Origin: Amphibalanus amphitrite
Taxonomy: Eukaryota > Arthropoda > Thecostraca > Balanomorpha > Balanidae
DNA length: 64,000 nucleotides
NCBI RefSeq assembly: GCF_019059575.1
Contig: NW_024881597.1
Span: 600,501 to 664,500 of the forward strand
Reading direction: 5' to 3'
The notes under the pieces are model-generated. The model searched no databases. It was not told the origin of the DNA and was given only the letters and a program-made list of their open reading frames with translations. Positions 48,120 through 60,044 of this stretch are shown piece by piece. The translations under genes and the position numbers were made by a program. The first letter of the stretch is position 1; every line of letters begins with the position of its first letter.

Positions 48120-49100
48120 CTGGGACACAATCGCTGGCACTGGAGGTTCAACAACAGTTAGGCTATAAAAAAGATCTAATTGATCACCTGGACAAAGGAC
48201 CAGTGAAGCTTCCTGAAAATAGGGGCATGCATAATTAGATACCTACTTAAGAGAACAGGTGATTCAATTCAACACATCCCTGCTTGTCCAGGGCAAGAAA
48301 CAATGGTCAATGAGCATTGACTATAAGAAGTTATTTAAATCTACCACATTAGCAACCTGAACAAAACATATTGTACCTGGGATTGTGATGCCTAAGCTTT
48401 CCTATCAAGGCCTGCATGGTATTTCTGCATAGCCTGCATTATCTCAACATCTGTCACAGGTCCGCTGACTCTTAGCCCACAGACTGTAGCCATGCCTTGC
48501 CTTCAACCTGCAAGCCCAGTTCCCCAACCCACAGGTAAGGTTGCAGCATAAATGTGACATGGTAAGATTCACTAGCAAATAGGCATACTAAATAGTAAAC
48601 TCCTGCTCAACTTGAGACTTTTCCCCATCTATTAACTTCTGCAAAAATGGTAGCTTATTAGGAATCATACCTTACAAATCCTCACCATTTAGATAAGAAT
48701 ATATCTTTTATTACAATTATGACTTAAGTCATAACTCAGAGGTTAACAAATCCAAAACTGAGCTGCAGAGCACAATGAAAACTGAAAACTGTAAGGCAGA
48801 GATAAATTAGCTCATACAACACATTTTATCAGATTATGTATCACAGATTCTTTAAAAAAAGTTTAGATGTTCATTGGATCACCAGCATCATCAGTTTAAG
48901 ATGTCTTGACTATACTGCAAATCCGTACAGAAACCGGTAGTTGTTGCCTGTGCTACCTGTGGTGTTACTGTCATCAATGAACAGGGGAGTGATCCTGGTA
49001 TTACAAATTTCAAAACAACTAAAAGTGTGATCATGGCACATCCACCTTGAATTGCTTGTTTAATGCATCATTCTCTGAATGTAGGTATGTGGTCTGTATT
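48120..49100. other. AT-rich region upstream of nicastrin, no supported gene
   Basis: Long AT-rich stretch with no extended open frame, clear repeat or RNA gene. It should include the nicastrin promoter or a 5' untranslated intron, but I cannot point to a specific element. Confidence 0.4.
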
Positions 49101-49129
49101 GTGCTCGTCCCTAACATCACCCTTGTGAA

Positions 49130-49212
49130 TTGACATTGACATGCAATGGTGAAAAGCCAGCATGCTGTTGACTTATTGTTAATAAATGAGTCTGAATCTG
49201 AATCTGAATTGG
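49130..49212 (+). repeat. Likely non-LTR retroposon 3' tail
   Basis: GTTGACTTATTGTTAATAAA followed by TGAGTC and the hexamer microsatellite TGAATC repeated three times (49190-49210). An AATAAA plus a short simple-repeat tail is typical of LINE or SINE 3' ends. No coding region is attached, so it is probably a truncated copy. Confidence 0.4.
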
Positions 49213-49485
49213 CAGCAACCCTAATTGCAGGATAAGAAAATGGTTAAGGTATCATCCTGTAGTGTGGCGAATTCCACCAAGTGGAAAGTCCAATCCCCAT
49301 CACCATGCCGCCTGCTTTTGCTACGTGGGCGCTGTCCCCAGGTCAACATTGCCAATTGTAACATTTAACGGCATCATTTTACTTCATTAAATAGCATGTT
49401 GAAAAATAGAGTAAAATAAGTGAGATGCTATGAAAGCAGCTACACCTATAATAAAACTAAAAAAAACTCAAAACATCTTCAATTT

Positions 49486-50176
49486 ATTACGGAGCGAGCG
49501 AAGCGAGCGTAGTCTTTCCTTAGATTAACGGAAATTTCTGAGTATGAGCGGCCGGCCGGCCGGCCGGCCGTGGTCACGCTTTTGCGAGGCTTATATCTCA
49601 GCAACCACTTGACCGATTTACATGCGGTAATTTTTGTAGGGTAGCTTCATTCCTTCTACCAAGTATTGGACTATTCCCGATGCATGTGGGTGACCCCTTA
49701 TGCACGTGCCACGTGCAAAACGAAGAGGTGTCAGTTTTGTAATTGTTGCAATATCTCGGTAACTACTTGGCCGATTGCGCTGAAAGTTGGCATGTAGGTA
49801 GGCACCCACTAGGCAATGCATATACATGTGCCAGAGTTGGGGTGCTGCTGCACGTGCGCACGTGCAGGGGTCGTTTCAAGATCTTGGGAACGGCTGGACC
49901 GATTGCGCTCAAATTTGGTACACGGTTAGGGACCGGTTAGTAGGGTGCCGTGCACAAGTCAGTTGGGACCCATTTTGCACGTGCGCACGTGCAGGGTGCC
50001 GCTTCCAGATCTCGAGAACGGCTGGGCCGATTGTGCCCAAATTTGGCACATCGCTACAGACCAGTTAATAGGGTGCCGTGCGCAAGTCAGTTGGAGGTAC
50101 CCCCTCGCAATTTCGCACGTGCAAGGCCCACCCTCTCGCTCGCTCCGTTAGTCGCCCCAAAAGGCGTTATACTGGT
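49486..50176. repeat. CACGTG-unit repeat family, copy 2
   Basis: Begins ATTACGGAGCGAGCGAAGCG, ends CGCTCGCTCCGTTAGTCG followed by AAAAGGCGTTATACTGG. It contains an (CCGG)-rich stretch at 49548-49570 and units with CACGTGCGCACGTGCAGG. It lacks the MITE found in copy 1 and is uninterrupted at TTATATCTCAG, so it serves as the empty-site reference. Confidence 0.82.
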
Positions 50177-50544
50177 TCGTAAATTTGTTGTCGCTGATGA
50201 GCAACTACCTAATTCCTTGAACTTAGCACAATTATAGTCCTAAAATATTTACATCTGAAAACGCAGATATGAATATGTCTATGATATCAATTGTTATTAT
50301 CCGCACGGTATAATAAATAATAATTGAAATAATAATAGCCGACGCAACGCCTATACCGCTATCAACACACGAAAAATTACACGCGCCACTTTTGCCGCGA
50401 TACCGTCATTTATTTTTCAAGATTATATCAAAAGACTACGGACTCTTATGATAAATTACTGACGTCATAAGTACTTCTGCTTTTCTAATGACGTCATTAT
50501 GATGAAACGATGCATTAGATTAGATCTATTCGGAAGTTTCAAAC

Positions 50545-51135
50545 ATGCTCAACGCTAGATGACAAATGGAGTATATTCGTTGCGTTCGGATGAGGTCAAC
50601 TTTAGGTGTTGACCTAGGGTCAAGGTCAGGCCAGAGCCCCCAGGTCACGAAGCTGGTCAAGGAGGTCATGTCGCATATCATTCGATTCGGCAAGACTTCC
50701 TGAGTCTATTGGTGGCGTTCCCGACTCGCTAGCTCAATCTGACCGGAAGTTATTTGCAAAAAACTCTCATGACCGACGTCACGCAAGGTCAGCAACGCAA
50801 ACGTGAAGCATTGGAATTTGGACCAAAAGTTCATGAAATCACGATTCCATGTTTCCATGTTCCATGTGATAGTTTTTAACCCTATTACTGCTGGGCTTTC
50901 TGGACTATCATGGTGAGGTTACGTGACCTACCTGACCTATGTGACCCTTAGGGAAAATCCGAGATATATAAGTTGTGAGACCTCTGAAAGATACTCCTAA
51001 GTTTCAGAGCTATTGTAAAAAAAAAAAACAATATGGCACGTCACTCGCCCCCTCGGCCGGCGAGGTTTAAGCGTTCGGGAGACATCGCAAATATTCGTCA
51101 GGGGGTGAAAATCCCCCCAGGCCCGCGAAGGTTAA
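50545..51135 (-). mobile_element. TTAA-family MITE, rearranged copy H (subtype of F, reversed)
   Basis: Reverse-orientation homology to copy F: TCACGAAGCTGGTCAAGGAG near 50645, the GCATATCATTCGATTCGGCA block, and TCCGAGATATATAAGTTGTG near 50958. It ends in TTAA at 51132-51135. Between about 50860 and 50905 it departs from F and contains a stray TTTTAACCCTATTACTGCTG, like a family terminus. The outer left end is missing, so the copy is truncated and rearranged. Confidence 0.65.
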
Positions 51136-51304
51136 CTATCCTGAAGATGGAAGCGACGGATTGGAGGGTAGCCAGACTTTTGCGCAGCCTTCCTAATGCC
51201 TCGACCGTCTCTTCAAGATCGATAGGTGTGTACGCGGTAACGTAATGCAGAAAGTCGTCGTTTTCATTGCGACACGAATATATTGTTTTTACTTTTTACG
51301 ACAG

Positions 51305-51502
51305 GCATGGCGGACACAGCGCGCTCATGACCGCACAACAGGCGACGAGCAGGTACCAGCAGAGCATGTGAGAACGGACAGACCCGAACAGACTCAAGGA
51401 CAGACCCGAACAGATTCGGACAGATCCGATAGCGGAGCCCGGCTGGACAGGGAAGACGGACTGGCAACCATCCTGACATCTGGCGACAGAACATCGTACT
51501 AA
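51305..51502 (+). CDS. Possible terminal exon, hydrophilic protein
   Basis: After the acceptor TTTTTACGACAG, 65 codons run to TAA. The peptide is very polar: AWRTQRAHDRTTGDEQVPAE, then Asp/Arg/Gln/Thr repeats (RTDRPEQTQGQTRTDSDRSD), ending LATILTSGDRTSY. The ACAGACCCGAACAG word repeats inside it, so the frame could be repeat-driven. It could be the 3' end of a gene whose upstream exons lie outside recognisable sequence. Confidence 0.25.
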   Translation, partial: AWRTQRAHDRTTGDEQVPAEHVRTDRPEQTQGQTRTDSDRSDSGARLDREDGLATILTSGDRTSY

Positions 51503-51911
51503 ACGTTCACATATACAGGCAGTCACCACCCTTTGAGATCTTAAACAACAGAGTGAGCGAACAACAAAGCTATAATGATAATGGTCGGTGGGTCACTGTG
51601 TAGTGTGTATAGATGTGACAAAAGTTCTGGTCTAAGCATTGGTACATGTACCTATCGTCCACTAAATTTGAGATGAGCCAGTGTACCTAAAACAAAACTT
51701 ATCTTCACTAATAGGTACTTACGAAATTAAATGCTATTAAAAACTTACGAGATTTCATATCTTCCAACCCAGGAGACACGATGTTGTACAAAATGCAACG
51801 GAACAACGGAACGATGTGAAGCGATGAATGCGCTGCGCAGTACAACTCATGGTCAATGACAATGGTGAATTCAATCAAATAGGCAGGTACAAATACGTTT
51901 ACACGAAACTC

Positions 51912-52077
<166 letters not shown>

Positions 52078-52212
52078 AGGAACAGGAACAGGAAGGGGGA
52101 GGCGAACAGGAACAGGGGACACGCCCAGATTAGGGAGCAGAGGGGCGAGCGGGAGGCTAGACAGGGAGAGAGGACTCAGGAGGGAGAGAGACGTGATGAT
52201 GTTCCAATTGGT

Positions 52213-54486
52213 GTGGACAGCTCGAGGGGACCTAACAACCGTGATAGACCACCTTCTGATGAGAGTATGAGGGACCGCATCGGGGTGGTTAATCTGTCTG
52301 ATAGACATCTCACAGATGCAGAGCTGTCTCTTCTGGGTAAAGGGCTTTCTTTTGTGCCGACCAAACGCCAGACAGTAGCACAGCTAGTGTCTGAGTTGAA
52401 GGAGTGGGAGCGCCTGATGAGGCTCAGAGAATACTGGGACGGGGAGATAGGAGAACGGCAGAGTGGGCAGGCTGATATAGACGCGCGTTATAAAGAGTCA
52501 AGGTGGACACCACCGAAAGGGAGGGACCAGTGGCTAGACTTATACATTGAGGAAGTATCCACTGGTATCGTGAGAGGACTGAAAAAGAAAGGTAGGTCAA
52601 ATCTCACTCAGGCCGAGAACGATGCTCTGCTCTCTCTGGTGAACGATGAGTCCATTGTTATAAGGCCAGCTGACAAGGGATCGTCCTTTGTGGTGATGAA
52701 TACTAGCGACTACATCTCGAAGCTGGCGGGTGAAATTGAGGAGGGAGATGGATATGACAGGACCAACGGTGACATAACCCCTTCAGTAACGAAAAAGGTT
52801 ACCAAACTCGCTGCTAAGATGGAGGGAAAAGGGTACATTGGCAAACATCAAAAGAAATACTTAATACCTCCAAGACCCACTCCGGGGGCCCTACAGGGTA
52901 ACCCCAAGATCCATAAGGGTGGGGCCCCGATGAGAGCAGTAGTAAGCGGGAGGGGACATGCCACGGAAAGGATGGCAGAGATGGCAGAGAGCCATCTCAC
53001 AGAGCACGTGGAGGCCCAAGCATCATACATCAGGGATACTACAGATTTCCTTGCAAAATTACGGGACCTAGGGCAGCCGGTAACAGGAAGGGGTGGAGGC
53101 AAACCACTACTTTTTTGTATGGACGTAGCGAAGTTATACCCCAGCGTCCCGAGAGATGAGGGAGTAGCCGCGTGCCGAGAGGCTTTAGACCAGAGGAAAA
53201 CAGCTAAAATTCCCACGGAAGAGCTCCTTGAAGTCATACAGTTAGTTTTAGATAATAACAATTTCCAGCTGGGAGGGGATAACAACTATATTCAGACCGA
53301 AGGAACGGCTATCGGCTCAAAATTGGGAAGGAACTTTGCATGTACCTATATGGGTGCATGGGAGAAAACTCTACTGGAAAGGGCGTCCAACCAGCCAGAC
53401 CGGTGGTACCGTTTCATCGATGACATATGGGGAATCTGGACCCACGGGGAAGAATCACTAAAATCCTTTCATCACCTAGCGAACCAAATTCATCCAAATA
53501 TACAAGTAGACTTACGATTTTCGGATACAAAAATAGAGTTTCTAGATGTGGAGGTATTACTGAGCGAACTGGGCTATATCACAACAAATTTGCCTATCAA
53601 GCCGACCGATGCTCAGGCATACCTCCACTACACCTCAGACCACCCACCATGCGTCAAGAGGGCTATCCCCAGGGGACTGGGAGTGAGATTGAAACGGATC
53701 TGCTCAGATGAGAAAGATTACAGGTATCACAGGGACCGACTGGCAAACAGGCTGAAGGAGAGAGGGTACCCTGGGAATGAGGTCAGTTCCGAGCTAGCGA
53801 GGGTGGACCAGATTGATAGGGGTGGTTTACTTGTCAGCAGGGATAGCAAACAGAAAAGTACGGACAGGGTTCCAATGGTGATAACCTTTAGCAGCTTCCT
53901 CCCAGACGTAAGAGCTATCATGAAAAAGAACAGGTATATCTTGAGGAAATCTGACAGGTTAAAAAGTATTTTCAAGAGAGATTCAATGGTAGCTTACAAG
54001 AGGGGAAGCAACCTAAAGGATCTACTAGTGCATAAGAAAACGAGGAGGGCACTTGCAACCCGGGGAAGGCAGGACTGTGGAGGCGATTGCGTTATCTGCA
54101 AAGTCTTCTACGAAGGAGAATCTGTCCCTGGAGCACAGGGACCTGTGCACTACGATAGAACTATTGGTTGCAAAACTTCAAATTTAGTGTATGGGATCTG
54201 GTGTGAAAAGTGCAAGAAGGTGGTTTATGTAGGACAGACGGGAGACACTATATACAGGAGGGTTCAGAACCATCTCTCATCAATTAGGTGCAACAGAGTT
54301 GGGAGAATCCCGGTTAACAGGCACTTTACAGTGGAAGGGCACACAGAGGGAGACTTCAAAGTCGTTGGACTAGAGAGAACCTGGGGTAACTCAGAGGACC
54401 GTAGAAAATTTAGAGAGATGAGATGGGTGGGGTTACTGGGAACACAGAGGGACAGTGAGGGAGAGAATGTAAGAAGGGAGGGTTAG
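52213..54486 (+). CDS. Penelope-like element polyprotein: reverse transcriptase plus GIY-YIG endonuclease
   Basis: One uninterrupted frame of 757 codons (opening at GTG; first ATG at 52267; the frame stays open upstream to the TA tract). The reverse transcriptase shows [17 protein letters not shown] (about residues 230-245), [12 protein letters not shown] with the first catalytic aspartate, [26 protein letters not shown] with the catalytic Asp pair, and IEFLDV. Near the C-terminus are CGGDCVICK and a GIY-YIG nuclease ([18 protein letters not shown], then YRRVQNH). RT followed by a C-terminal GIY-YIG defines endonuclease-bearing Penelope-like elements, which copy RNA into nicked chromosomal DNA. 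All key residues are present, so this copy looks recently active, although the 5' end may be truncated. Confidence 0.93.
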   Translation: MDSSRGPNNRDRPPSDESMRDRIGVVNLSDRHLTDAELSLLGKGLSFVPTKRQTVAQLVSELKEWERLMRLREYWDGEIGERQSGQADIDARYKESRWTPPKGRDQWLDLYIEEVSTGIVRGLKKKGRSNLTQAENDALLSLVNDESIVIRPADKGSSFVVMNTSDYISKLAGEIEEGDGYDRTNGDITPSVTKKVTKLAAKMEGKGYIGKHQKKYLIPPRPTPGALQGNPKIHKGGAPMRAVVSGRGHATERMAEMAESHLTEHVEAQASYIRDTTDFLAKLRDLGQPVTGRGGGKPLLFCMDVAKLYPSVPRDEGVAACREALDQRKTAKIPTEELLEVIQLVLDNNNFQLGGDNNYIQTEGTAIGSKLGRNFACTYMGAWEKTLLERASNQPDRWYRFIDDIWGIWTHGEESLKSFHHLANQIHPNIQVDLRFSDTKIEFLDVEVLLSELGYITTNLPIKPTDAQAYLHYTSDHPPCVKRAIPRGLGVRLKRICSDEKDYRYHRDRLANRLKERGYPGNEVSSELARVDQIDRGGLLVSRDSKQKSTDRVPMVITFSSFLPDVRAIMKKNRYILRKSDRLKSIFKRDSMVAYKRGSNLKDLLVHKKTRRALATRGRQDCGGDCVICKVFYEGESVPGAQGPVHYDRTIGCKTSNLVYGIWCEKCKKVVYVGQTGDTIYRRVQNHLSSIRCNRVGRIPVNRHFTVEGHTEGDFKVVGLERTWGNSEDRRKFREMRWVGLLGTQRDSEGENVRREG

Positions 54487-54637
54487 GTATACTCTAACCG
54501 GCTGCCCGGTGCAGGTACGTTTTGGTCCGACGTCGCAGTCTTCCATGGGTGCCTGTGGGGACGTGTCTAGGTTTGGCGCGTCCCCGCAGTCATACATAAT
54601 GGTTTTTCGGGCTTACCCTGACACATTTTAATGCCGT

Positions 54638-54706
54638 TCAATTTATCCTAACAAATTTATCCTGACATATTTATCCTGACGCACCCGATGTCAGGATAAA
54701 TTTGTA
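54638..54706. repeat. Short hairpin of ATTTATCCTGACA words
   Basis: Three direct copies of AATTTATCCTRACA-like words are followed by the complement TGTCAGGATAAATTT, giving a stem-loop. It lies about 150 bp after the Penelope-like stop codon and could be part of its 3' end or a separate palindrome. Confidence 0.5.
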
Positions 54707-54948
54707 CGCGATGATCGGGGAGGAAAACCTTCGGCTCATGAAATGCGTTTGCACTTTCCTTTATTGTATCGCCCTCGCCCATGAACTGGAACGGTCAGCG
54801 AACGGAAGGCTCAGATAACCTGCTGTATCTAAAGCACTGCCATATTAAGGCTTAGACCGTTTCATGCTGTCAGAGACGATGTGTAGCGCCATAATATCGA
54901 TGACGGATGAGAAGTGGGAAAGGCACTGAAGCACATGCACATTGCACC

Positions 54949-54992
54949 AGTGGCGGATCCAAGGGGGGGGTCACATGGGTCATGCCCCCCTT
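54949..54992 (+). mobile_element. Possible hAT-like left terminus
   Basis: CAGTGGCGGATCCAAGGGGG is close to the CAGNGGCGGATCCAG termini seen in hAT-like elements, followed by a G-run and a C-run. No matching right end was found; the minisatellite begins immediately after. Confidence 0.35.
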
Positions 54993-54994
54993 TG

Positions 54995-56245
54995 GGCCCG
55001 GGGCCCAAAGGCCTGCCAGGGGCACCACCGGCCTATCAGGGGTATCACAGTCCTGACAAGGGCACCACAGGACCGCCAGGGGCACCACAGGCCTAGCAGG
55101 GGCACCACGGGCCTGGTGCCCCTGAGCCCTGACAGGACTGTGACGCCCCTGACAAGCCTGAAGTGTCCCCTGGCAGGCACGTGGTGCCCCTGACAGGCCT
55201 GAGGCGCCCCTGAGAGGCCGGTGGTGCCCCTGGCAGGCCTGTGGTGTCCTTGCTAGGCCTCTGGTGCCCCTGGCAGACCTGTGGTGCCCTTGTTAGGCCT
55301 CTGGTGCCCCTGACAGGCTTGCGGTGCCCCTGGAAGGACTGTAGTGTCCCTGGGCTCTGACAAGCCTGAGGTGGCCCTGACAGGCCCGTGGTGCCCTTGC
55401 TAGGCCTGTGGTGCCCCTGGCAGGCTTCTGGTGCCCCTGCTAGGCCGCTGGTACCCCTGCGTCCGGAGGACTGTGGTGCCCCTGAAACGCCTGAAGTGCC
55501 CCTCGGCAGGCCCGTGGTGCCCCTGACAGGCCTAAGGTGCCCCTGAGAGGCCGGTGGTGCCCCTGGCAGACCTTTGGTGCCCCTGGCAGGTCTGTGGTGC
55601 CCCTGGTAGACCCGTGTTGACTGGTGCCCCTGCTAGGTCACTGGTGCCCCTTACAGACTTGTGGTGCCCCTGGAAGGACTGTGGTGCCCCTGGGCCCTGA
55701 CAAGCCTGAGGTGCCCGGCCATGACAGGCTCGTGGTCCCCCTGACAGGCTAGTGGTGCCCTTGCTAGGCCTGTGGTGCCCCTGGCAGGCCTGTGGTGCCC
55801 TTGCTAGGCCTCTGGTGCCCCTGGCAGGCTTGTGGTGCCCCTGAAAGGACTGTGATGTCCCTGGGCCCTGACAAGCCTGAGGTGCCCCTGACAGGCCCAT
55901 GGTGCCCTTGCTAGGCCTGTGGTGCCCCTGGCAGGCCCATGGTGCCCTTGCTAGGCCTGTGGTCCCCCTGGCAGGCCTGTGTTGACTGGTGCCCCTGCTA
56001 GGCCGCTGGTGCCCCTCACAGGCCTGCGATGCCCCTGGAAGGACTGTGATGCCCCTGCCCCTAGGGGTGCTCATGGGCCCAACAAGCCTGTTGTGCCCCT
56101 GACAGGCCTGTAGTATCCTTGCTAGGCCTGTGGTGCCCCTGCTTCCTGGCGGGCCAGTGGCGCCCCTATAAGGCCGTAGGTGGCCCTGACAGGTTTGTGG
56201 TGCCCCTGGAAGGATGTGGTGCCCCTGATAGCCTGAAGTGCCAAC
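54995..56245. repeat. 20-bp minisatellite (GGTGCCCCTGACAGGCCTG type)
   Basis: A 20-bp unit GTGGTGCCCCTGGCAGGCCT repeats, with variants, for about 1.25 kb; GACTGGTGCCCCTGC and GGGCCCTGACAAGCCTGAG interruptions recur as larger blocks, so a higher-order repeat is likely. On the minus strand it reads as a 300-residue Gly/Ala/Pro/Gln-rich frame, which is a by-product of the unit and not a collagen gene. Confidence 0.9.
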
Positions 56246-57136
56246 GACAGGCCCTTTAGACGCCAGGGCCCAGTTCGTCGGACTGACAACGATTCGCTTA
56301 CCTGATAACGTTCCTGGTAAGTACTCACTACTCAGTGTCCACAACAAACCTATACACATAGTATATTCATATAGGTACTTGCTTACAATTGGTAGGGGAA
56401 GATGGGGGAACACCGCCCTTTGGGGAACACCGCCCACCCTGATATCAGAAATATAAAAAGGTCTAGGGCGAAAGCTGGCTGTCTTTTGGCAGCGTGACAA
56501 CAACAGAAGTGCAGGTATGGGCAGTGCACCGCATTGGTTTAGGTGATTAGCGATACGTTTCGTGAATGCGTGTGCGCAAGGTCAGACAGAGTACAATGCG
56601 GCGCGGCGCGCAGCCAGTGTGCTAGCATCAAATTGTGGCGACACCCCTCCACCTCTCCCCAGTGCAGATGTTGACGCACTGAAACAGTAGGTACTTCGTG
56701 GAGGTCGGTCCGATGACCGCAACTGGCTCCGAACTGCTGGTTCGTTTGCTGTGTGTTACTATTGATGGTTATGTGTCTCCCCAGATGTTGGGACGACCTG
56801 AGACTCGTGGTGGAGAATGCGCAATAGCACGGCGTGCGGCACTGATGGCTTGTGTATGCGATTCGTGAAGTTGTGCCCGTCGTCGTTTAGTCATGTTTTA
56901 ACGCATGCAACGCAACATCCACTACGTTTCCAGTTCTCGGAAACTCAAAATTGTACATCCAGCCTGTATACTAACTAAATCGACTGATATTACTAACATA
57001 TTAACCTTTTTCTATTTCACCGCCAGCGCCAAGATCATTGAGCGTTTTGTATACCAGCAGCTCTTAGTACTTTACAACGAGCCACCTACGTACAGTATAT
57101 CTAAAAAGTATGTCCCCTGGTTTGGCTCTCCCACAG

Positions 57137-57260
57137 GAGGCGAATCGGTAACTTGGCTGAATCCCAGTTGCGGCACCCCGCCGCCAGGGTCGCTGCCGCG
57201 CGAGCGGCCTTGACCGCTCGCATGTCATTGGCAGTTCGGTCCCTCCCCATCTATACCGAG
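57137..57260 (+). CDS. Possible coding exon, Ala/Arg-rich
   Basis: Acceptor GGCTCTCCCACAG and donor-like ACCGAG/GTGGGA bound 124 nt, one frame of which reads RRIGNLAESQLRHPAARVAA, then ARAALTARMSLAVRSLPIYT. Helix-forming composition and splice-like bounds are suggestive. No partner exons or family were recognised, and the frame stays open past the donor. Confidence 0.2.
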
Positions 57261-57922
57261 GTGGGAGGGAGAAGAGGGGAAGAGAGGGGAGGGAGCGGCT
57301 TTCGCTCGGCACTTGGCGATACCTGGCTGACCCCGCGCTCCCTCGCTGACCTTTGTCCTGCCCTCAGGCGAAGACCGACTTCCTGGCCTGTAGCGGCCCA
57401 GCGGAAAACCGAGCTCGCGGGGCGCGACTCCATTGGCCCAATCTTATAAATGGAATGCTGTCGTATTCACGGCTTATAATAATATTGATAGTGATACCAG
57501 CAGTGGATGTGGTAAAATACAGTCCAAAATAAACGAAAGCACACGATTCGTGAATAATGCGCCCTCCCATTCAAATAAGCCCGCCCACTTCCATAGATGG
57601 TGTAGTTTCTTAGGGCGTAATAGATGCAAAACACTACCGATTTTATTTTAGCTCGGCCACTGGGACCGACAATATACAATTGACTGAAATGCATGAAAAC
57701 CATTTTGCATTTAGGTAATAGCCGTTTTCTGCACCCAAACTTTAGCCAGTGACACCCTGTCCATTCTAAAGCGTTTATAAGATTGGTCCCAGCACCCGAT
57801 TTTATATGAGGAAGTCGTTTAAAAAGCATCTTATTTCTAACGAATTTATTATTATGGCCACTTTTACAGGACGTCTATAGAGCTTTGACTTTCACATTTC
57901 TTCCTCGTTCAGGAGAAACGTT

Positions 57923-59765
57923 TTAACCCTCACCGGACCTTCAGGTTTTCTGAATACCGAGGGGTCGTTGGGGGTTGGAAGTGAGGAAACAACCCCCTTC
58001 GCCTATTCGCCCCTAATTGAGCTAGAGCCTCACGAAAGAAACGATCGTGTGCGTCGTTACGAAATGCAGCGATTGGTCTCCGATTAAAGGACCAGGGTCT
58101 GCCGATGACTTCGGAGGTCAGGTCAAGTGGCCCAAGGCACAGGTTCGGTTTTTGGTAAATAACTTCGCTAAAAATGATCGCAGATCCGCGATTTTAGCAG
58201 CATCGTGTTTGTCTAGCTCAGGCGTGTCGAATGGTATACTTTTTCTTCGGGTGAGATCAATTTAACCCTCGCCCGTATAGAGGGGGGGGTCGAACGGACC
58301 CCCTCCCTCGGTTTTTCGCGAATATAACTCGCGTAAAAAGCGGCCGATCGCGACGAAACTTTCAGTACCCTCGCGTTAATCAATTTTACACCCACCCTGA
58401 AATTGTCATGACCCTGACCTTAATGACCTTTGACCCGCGACCTACTTTTCGAGACCATGTTTGGCCGGAATCGCGATTCGGCGTATGTCGGCTCGCATTA
58501 GCGGCGCGTTTGCAGTCTTTTCGTGGTTTTAAGCGTTCAAGCATGGGATATGATCTTGCTTCCATGCATTAGGGTGGGTGCCAAGGTCACCGGAAAGTCA
58601 GGTCAGGTCATTGACCTTTGATGAGCTCGGTTCACTTTTTCGAGTTTTACATGTTTCTAGGCCAGTTTTAGGAGCTGAATTCGAATTTAGCAGCCATATG
58701 AACATTTACGAAGTAGTTTTGGTGCCCTCGTAACATGTTGCGAAGCTGTCAGAGGCGGTTGCCACCTACTACGAATACCCTTACTGTTTGACCTGACCTG
58801 ACCTGACCCGACCTGGCCTAAATGCATGAAGACATCATCTGTGATCAAAACGAACATGATATTCGTGATCAGCACCCCGAAAACCCCATAGCAGCCACGC
58901 TTTACGACTTTCTAACAGGTCCCGATTTCCCCGACTTTTGGGTCATTGACCTGACCTGGAAAGTCAACCGATGACCTAGGACCTTAAAATTGGGTATCAT
59001 CGACTTCCTCTCGTCACGGCCAACACGCTCGTTTTTCCGCGAAGCTCTAGCTCGATCAGGGGCGAAACGGCAAGGGGGGGGGATCCAACGGACCCTTATA
59101 CGTTTGAGGCTGGAAAAACACCAATACGGGCGAGAGTTAAGGTGTTAACCTCGGGTCAAGGTCAGGTCACAGCCCGTCAGGTCACGAAGCTGGTCAAAGG
59201 AGGTCATATTGCATATCAATCGATTCGGCAGGTCTTTTCATGTCCATTAGTGGCTTTATCGACTCGGTAGCTTTAGTTGATCGGGAGTTATTGACGAAAA
59301 ACTGATAGCCTTAGTTACATGATAAATGACGTCACGCAAGATCAACAAAGCAAAATTGAAGCATCAGACCTTGCAAGGAGCGCATGAAATCACGATTCCG
59401 TGTGCTTGAGAATTTGAGATAGTTGTATATCATTTCCGGACCAAACTAGCAATTTCCATATTCCCCTGACTTTTAATGGTGAGAGACTGACCTGATCTCA
59501 GGCGACCCTTCAGAAAATCCTAGATATACATTTATACAAGTTGTGAGATCTCTCGATCATACTATAAGATCCTGTAAGTTTCATCTCCCTATGAAAGCTC
59601 TGCACTGAGGGTGTTGCGAAGTTGGAGCATTTTAGCACAGTCCTAAAATGCTCATTTTAGGACAGTTTAGGACAGTTTCACACAGTTCATTTTAGGACTG
59701 CTCATTTATGACGTCATAGATCAGTAACCTGACTTGACTTAAAAATGCGGTTGGCGTAAAAAATC
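57923..59765 (-). mobile_element. TTAA-family MITE (F subtype, reversed) split by copy I
   Basis: Its long end starts at TTAA 57923-57926 (CCCTCACCGGACCT, like copy F's right end in reverse). Homology to F runs to 58261, is interrupted by copy I (58262-59140), and resumes at 59141 (GGTGTTAACCTCGGGTCAAG) until about 59765. The last hundred or so bases of the family are missing. A palindromic stretch of CATTTTAGGAC words (59625-59705) replaces part of the F sequence. Confidence 0.82.
58262..59140 (+). mobile_element. TTAA-family MITE, copy I, inserted in another copy
   Basis: TTAA at 58262-58265 and 59137-59140. Left terminus CCCTCGCCCGTATAGAGGGG; right end CAATACGGGCGAGAGTTAA after a spacer beyond the hairpin. 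The interior has TGACCTGACCTGACCTGACC at about 58788-58807. Removing it and one TTAA restores continuity of the host copy compared with copy F. Confidence 0.88.
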
Positions 59766-60044
59766 CGACTTATCAAATCCCGACTAAAAAAATCGACTTA
59801 TAATCCGGTTAATCAAATCCCGACCATGTTTTTACCTGGCCATTAATGTTCTAGCCTTACAGGTGATTGTTTGAACGCGGAAGATGCTGAATCTTGGTTA
59901 ACCCCATGCTTATCGTATGATAAAGAACGTCAGTGCTAGAAAGTTAATTAACAATTTTATTTAGGATAGTTTAATTCAAGTGGGTATAATCCGACTTGAC
60001 AATTTACTAGGAGGGTTTTGCAGCGCTATTAGTTCGGCATTTAG

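Noticed and set aside
55532-56503. A 323-codon minus-strand frame rich in Gly, Ala, Pro, Gln and His, resembling a collagen-like protein
   Set aside because: It is a translation of the 20-bp minisatellite at 54995-56245; the repeat period and stop-poor unit explain its length, and the non-repetitive ends have no splice or start support.
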